A DNA stretch of 64,000 nucleotides from CAZLMG01 sp964560765 (GTDB lineage Bacteria; Bdellovibrionota_B; Oligoflexia; Oligoflexales; CAZLMG01). Position numbers and translations under genes: made by a program. Each line of letters starts with the position of its first letter. The first letter of the stretch is position 1. Positions 61,341-64,000 of the stretch are shown piece after piece. The stretch covers positions 1 to 64,000 of the forward strand of contig CAZLMG010000009.1 in the NCBI GenBank assembly GCA_964560765.1. Direction: 5' to 3'. The notes below the pieces were generated by a model that searched no databases, had not been told where the DNA came from, and was given only the letters and a program-made list of their open reading frames with translations.

Positions 61341-62285
61341 CTACATGGAAACGACGCTCGGCGCCGAAAGTGGACCACTGATCTGTAGCGCCATGGCACC
61401 ATCAGAGGCCCGACCTTGTGAGACGGCAGTTAAAATCAGACCAAAGTTTTCCTTGAGGGAGTCTTCTAGTTTGACGGCGATACGAAGATTAACTAACGAG
61501 CGATCAAAAGATTCCTTCAACTCAACACGGCCATCGATGTCGAAATGGAATTCCTGAGAAGAAAATCCTGATGCTTTGTCAATGGTCAGTTTGCCACCAT
61601 CAATTCCTACCTTCAGTTTTGCTTTTGAAAACTCCTGGGCGGCGATGCTTAGCTCTGGGTCAAAGACAATATTGCTACTGACCAGATTAAGATCCGCATG
61701 CCCCTTAGACTGCTGCGGATCGCTAGCGTCTACGTCGACATCTACGTCAGCATCCAGATTGCCCTGAATCCGGATTTTGCTTAGCAGATCACGCAGCATG
61801 GGATTGGTTGCGGGTGACTGTGCCTCGCTCTGTACGAGGTAGTTGACAATCGGCCCGATTGGAAAATTGCTAGACTTCAGCACGAGGCGAGACGGTATCA
61901 TCTGCTGGCTCAGAAGTCTGGTTAGAGGCATCCTGCCAGACAAACTCAAACGTCCAGTCGCATCAGCACCAATGACATCTGCGTTGATACCAATTCGACC
62001 AGACAGCAACAAAAATAGGCTGGCGTTGACACTAACTGACGAGAGCTTCACCAGTTCGCCCTTTTGCCCACCAAACTCAACCCGCTCCAATTCAATACCA
62101 AGTGGAAAATTGGCTGACATACGACCAATGCGCAGACCCAGGCCCGTAGCCCGATTGACTTCAGCTGCCACCCACTCCTTGAGCACACTATAGGGGAAGG
62201 ACGAGTAAAGAAAGATTGTCAGCGACACGATAAACGTCAGACTAATGATGGCAAGACGTCTACCCCGACTCAGTGCTTCGGTCAT
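61341..62285 (-). CDS. gspN: Type II secretion system protein GspN
   Basis: 314 aa. One N-terminal membrane anchor (about 11-30) followed by a periplasmic domain. The features FPYSVLKEWVAAEVNRATGLGLRIGRM and GVELERVEFGG-like text fit the GspN form found in delta-proteobacterial lineages. The acidic stretch NLDADVDVDVDASDP and the C-terminal LQISGPLSAPSV are also AsmA-like, a relation known for this family. The ATG overlaps the gspM stop by one base, so the genes are coupled. It is the last gene of the secretion run. Confidence 0.82.
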   Translation of the reverse strand: MTEALSRGRRLAIISLTFIVSLTIFLYSSFPYSVLKEWVAAEVNRATGLGLRIGRMSANFPLGIELERVEFGGQKGELVKLSSVSVNASLFLLLSGRIGINADVIGADATGRLSLSGRMPLTRLLSQQMIPSRLVLKSSNFPIGPIVNYLVQSEAQSPATNPMLRDLLSKIRIQGNLDADVDVDVDASDPQQSKGHADLNLVSSNIVFDPELSIAAQEFSKAKLKVGIDGGKLTIDKASGFSSQEFHFDIDGRVELKESFDRSLVNLRIAVKLEDSLKENFGLILTAVSQGRASDGAMALQISGPLSAPSVVSM

Positions 62286-62953
62286 TAGCTACCCCCGCCT
62301 GCGGAAGGACCATAGCCACGCACGCGGGCCTTCGCATCAAAATACAACTTGTCATCAAACCTAGCGCGTATGCTCAATGTCTCTACAGTTAGGAAGTTGT
62401 TCGATTTCTCAACCTCAATGAGATAGTTGAGCAACCGAGGTAACGAAATCTTCGTGGCGTTAAGGTCTACTTTTACGTAGGACAAACTCTTGCTCAAGGG
62501 ATCTTCTTCGGCGATTGCCAGTGGCGCCTCACTCAAACCCTCGATCTTTGCACCGACATCAAGCGCGGTCTTTTCAAAGAAAGGCTTATATCGCCCCTGA
62601 CCAACTTTGCGCGTTACGGCTGAGACCATCTTCTCAAATTCGCGATTCTGCCGATCGTATTCCGTCTTCAAATTCTGCAGTGTATAGACAGCCTCGAAAG
62701 CGTCGTTTAACTCACTCTCGAGCGCAGTGATTCGCGAGAAGTACAAAAACAGAACCCCAAAAAGAGCCACAACCATCGCCGCGCCACCACCAAAGATGAC
62801 GACAGCCCGCTGATCTGGCGAAAGCTTGTAAAAACTATCGATGAGAAAGTCGAGCTTCTCGTTATTACTCCCAATCACAGCCCGTCGAACCCGAGATGTA
62901 ATGGGCTCAACTAAACTACTCAGACTTTCCAGCACCTGACTCAAAGACTTCAC
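62285..62953 (-). CDS. gspM: Type II secretion system protein GspM-like
   Basis: 222 aa. Cytoplasmic N-terminus (about 50 aa, with FYKLSPDQRAVVIFGGG), one membrane segment (about 50-72), a coiled-coil (about 73-115, ALESELNDAFEAVYTLQNLKTEYDRQNREFEKM), and a periplasmic ferredoxin-like domain. That is the layout of GspM/PilO assembly-platform proteins. It lies between gspL-like and gspN genes, as expected, 21 bp after gspL. Confidence 0.82.
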   Translation of the reverse strand: MKSLSQVLESLSSLVEPITSRVRRAVIGSNNEKLDFLIDSFYKLSPDQRAVVIFGGGAAMVVALFGVLFLYFSRITALESELNDAFEAVYTLQNLKTEYDRQNREFEKMVSAVTRKVGQGRYKPFFEKTALDVGAKIEGLSEAPLAIAEEDPLSKSLSYVKVDLNATKISLPRLLNYLIEVEKSNNFLTVETLSIRARFDDKLYFDAKARVRGYGPSAGGGS

Positions 62954-62974
62954 GTCACGCTCCCCACTCGAAAT

Positions 62975-64000
62975 TTACGACGACGCACGATCGAGCGAAT
63001 CGGGTCGAACATAATCGGCCTGAAATGTCGTTTGAATGACCTTACCGTTACTGCCTGGCTTTGCAGAACTCGCTTTGATCGTGACATTTTGTAGTGATGA
63101 TATTTTCTTCAGAGCTTCATCAACTCTTGCCTCAAAATCATAACCATCAGTCTCAACTCGAAATTGCAATTTGTAATCCGTGGCACTCGCTCTCGTTAGG
63201 TCAAACAAGACCACATCTAACTTAACATCCTTGGAAATCCCCTCGCTGAGGTCTTTGAGCAATAACAGGGCAGGACTCGATGAGTTTTCCACCACAAAAT
63301 TTGAGACTGAGCTCCCCTTGGAGTTGATCTCGCGCTTCAGACGACTCTCGGCATCCTTTCGAATCCGTTCGAAAGGCGCTGACCCACCCTGATACTTGCG
63401 TTTCAGATCTGGAAAGGTCGCCATAAATGTTGATTTGTATTGGGTTTCGAGCGCATCAATTTGGCTGCGGTAAAAGTACCATTTCAACCCCCAACTAATC
63501 GCCAAGATCCCGACCACGGCTGCCACCACTCGAAGTGCAGACATCCCATACTTCAGAATCACTTCATAGTTTTGCACATAAGCAAACTCGCCGCGTCGCA
63601 AGTTAATCTGCGAGTGCTTGCGCACCGAAGTCACGGTTCGCATCCCAATCGCAACACTCTGCGGCATTATGGTATAGAACTCAGCCAAGTCTGGCGAAAT
63701 TTTCAACTCTGTAGCTTCCAACTTAGTCGCCTGCGTGGGGACTTCTAGCTGGTCCTCAAGGAATTGGCCAAAATTAGCCACATTCGATGCGCCACCGGAA
63801 ACAAAGATTCGGCTAAGTGGCTGCTTATCCCAAGTCTTGAACGCATACAGTGTGCGACCAAGTTCTTTGACGATCGCGTTACATGCGAGGGTCATCCGCT
63901 CCGCAACAAAACGGTCATCGCCAGTGAGATCTTCACCCTGATTGGTCGAACACAGGACACGACTGCAACGATGCTTGATTCGCTGCGCATCATGAAATGA
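62975..64000 (-). CDS. gspL: Type II secretion system protein GspL (PilM-like), partial
   Basis: 341 codons visible; the reading frame is open to the right edge, so the start is outside the window. The visible N-part is the end of an actin-like ATPase domain, with SRIFVSGGASNVANFGQFLEDQL and YTIMPQSVAIGMRTV. One membrane segment follows (about 170 residues before the coiled region, VVAAVVGILAISWGLKWYF). Then come a coiled-coil and a periplasmic ferredoxin-like domain (SATDYKLQFRVETDGYDFEARVDEAL). GspL links the GspE ATPase to the inner-membrane platform. It is first in the visible gspL-M-N order. Confidence 0.85.
   Translation of the reverse strand, partial: SFHDAQRIKHRCSRVLCSTNQGEDLTGDDRFVAERMTLACNAIVKELGRTLYAFKTWDKQPLSRIFVSGGASNVANFGQFLEDQLEVPTQATKLEATELKISPDLAEFYTIMPQSVAIGMRTVTSVRKHSQINLRRGEFAYVQNYEVILKYGMSALRVVAAVVGILAISWGLKWYFYRSQIDALETQYKSTFMATFPDLKRKYQGGSAPFERIRKDAESRLKREINSKGSSVSNFVVENSSSPALLLLKDLSEGISKDVKLDVVLFDLTRASATDYKLQFRVETDGYDFEARVDEALKKISSLQNVTIKASSAKPGSNGKVIQTTFQADYVRPDSLDRASS

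Overview
The window is a chromosomal segment of about 52% GC, by eye, from a Gram-negative bacterium. It most resembles the Bdellovibrionota/Oligoflexia (former delta-proteobacterial predator-like lineages). The pointers are a TIGR02147-type regulator, a GspL-GspM-GspN type II secretion block, RCC1-repeat and beta-propeller lipoproteins, several lipoproteins with single c-type heme motifs, and an unusually high share of exported proteins (roughly half the genes carry a signal peptide or lipobox). The taxonomic call is inference. There is no rRNA, CRISPR array, phage or insertion sequence. Two 100-N scaffold gaps interrupt one gene near 32.6 kb.

Layout. 0-2.7 kb: a decayed beta-helix pseudogene, then a BlaI repressor and an M56 (BlaR1-like) membrane protease whose C-terminus is a lytic transglycosylase domain, with two tandem palindromic operators upstream. 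2.7-7.5 kb: an exported protein, an alpha-carbonic anhydrase, and an ATP-grasp-like protein coupled to a nucleotide-translocase-like permease. 7.5-11.5 kb: an RhlE-type helicase, a lipoprotein, and a divergent DUF4442 thioesterase-fold/acyltransferase pair. 11.8-15.5 kb: four lipoproteins, three with heme c motifs. 15.6-26.4 kb: an RCC1 lipoprotein, a TIGR02147 regulator divergent from a metzincin-like protease, a vWA lipoprotein, a B12-binding-type radical SAM protein and a 1155-residue beta-propeller lipoprotein. 26.5-33.4 kb: small exported proteins, a zincin-like protein, a class-3 lipase and two more heme lipoproteins. 33.4-45.4 kb: an AbgT transporter, a CAP-domain lipoprotein, two polytopic glycosyltransferases, a trypsin-like protease operon with low-complexity surface proteins, and an AHSA1/SRPBCC protein. 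45.5-49.7 kb: small, poorly known genes with a decayed paralogue, tRNA-Asp and a stand-alone rplX. 49.9-55.7 kb: dsbD, a patatin phospholipase, sfsA, maiA and a lipoprotein in one tight run. 55.7-64 kb (minus): slt, a glycosyltransferase-TPR protein with two small neighbours, then gspN-gspM-gspL running off the right edge.

How the genes work together. The dominant theme is the cell surface and periplasm: peptidoglycan enzymes and a probable wall sensor, lipoproteins, proteases, lipases, disulfide exchange and type II secretion. Six exported-protein genes, scattered on both strands, are preceded by a near-identical promoter-like element (TCAA, 15-16 bp, GCCGATA-like). It matches the flagellar/attack-phase sigma-28 (FliA) class and suggests one co-regulated surface regulon. 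The most unusual locus is the BlaI / M56-lytic-transglycosylase pair, in which the usual beta-lactam sensor of BlaR1 is replaced by an apparently intact MltD-like domain.
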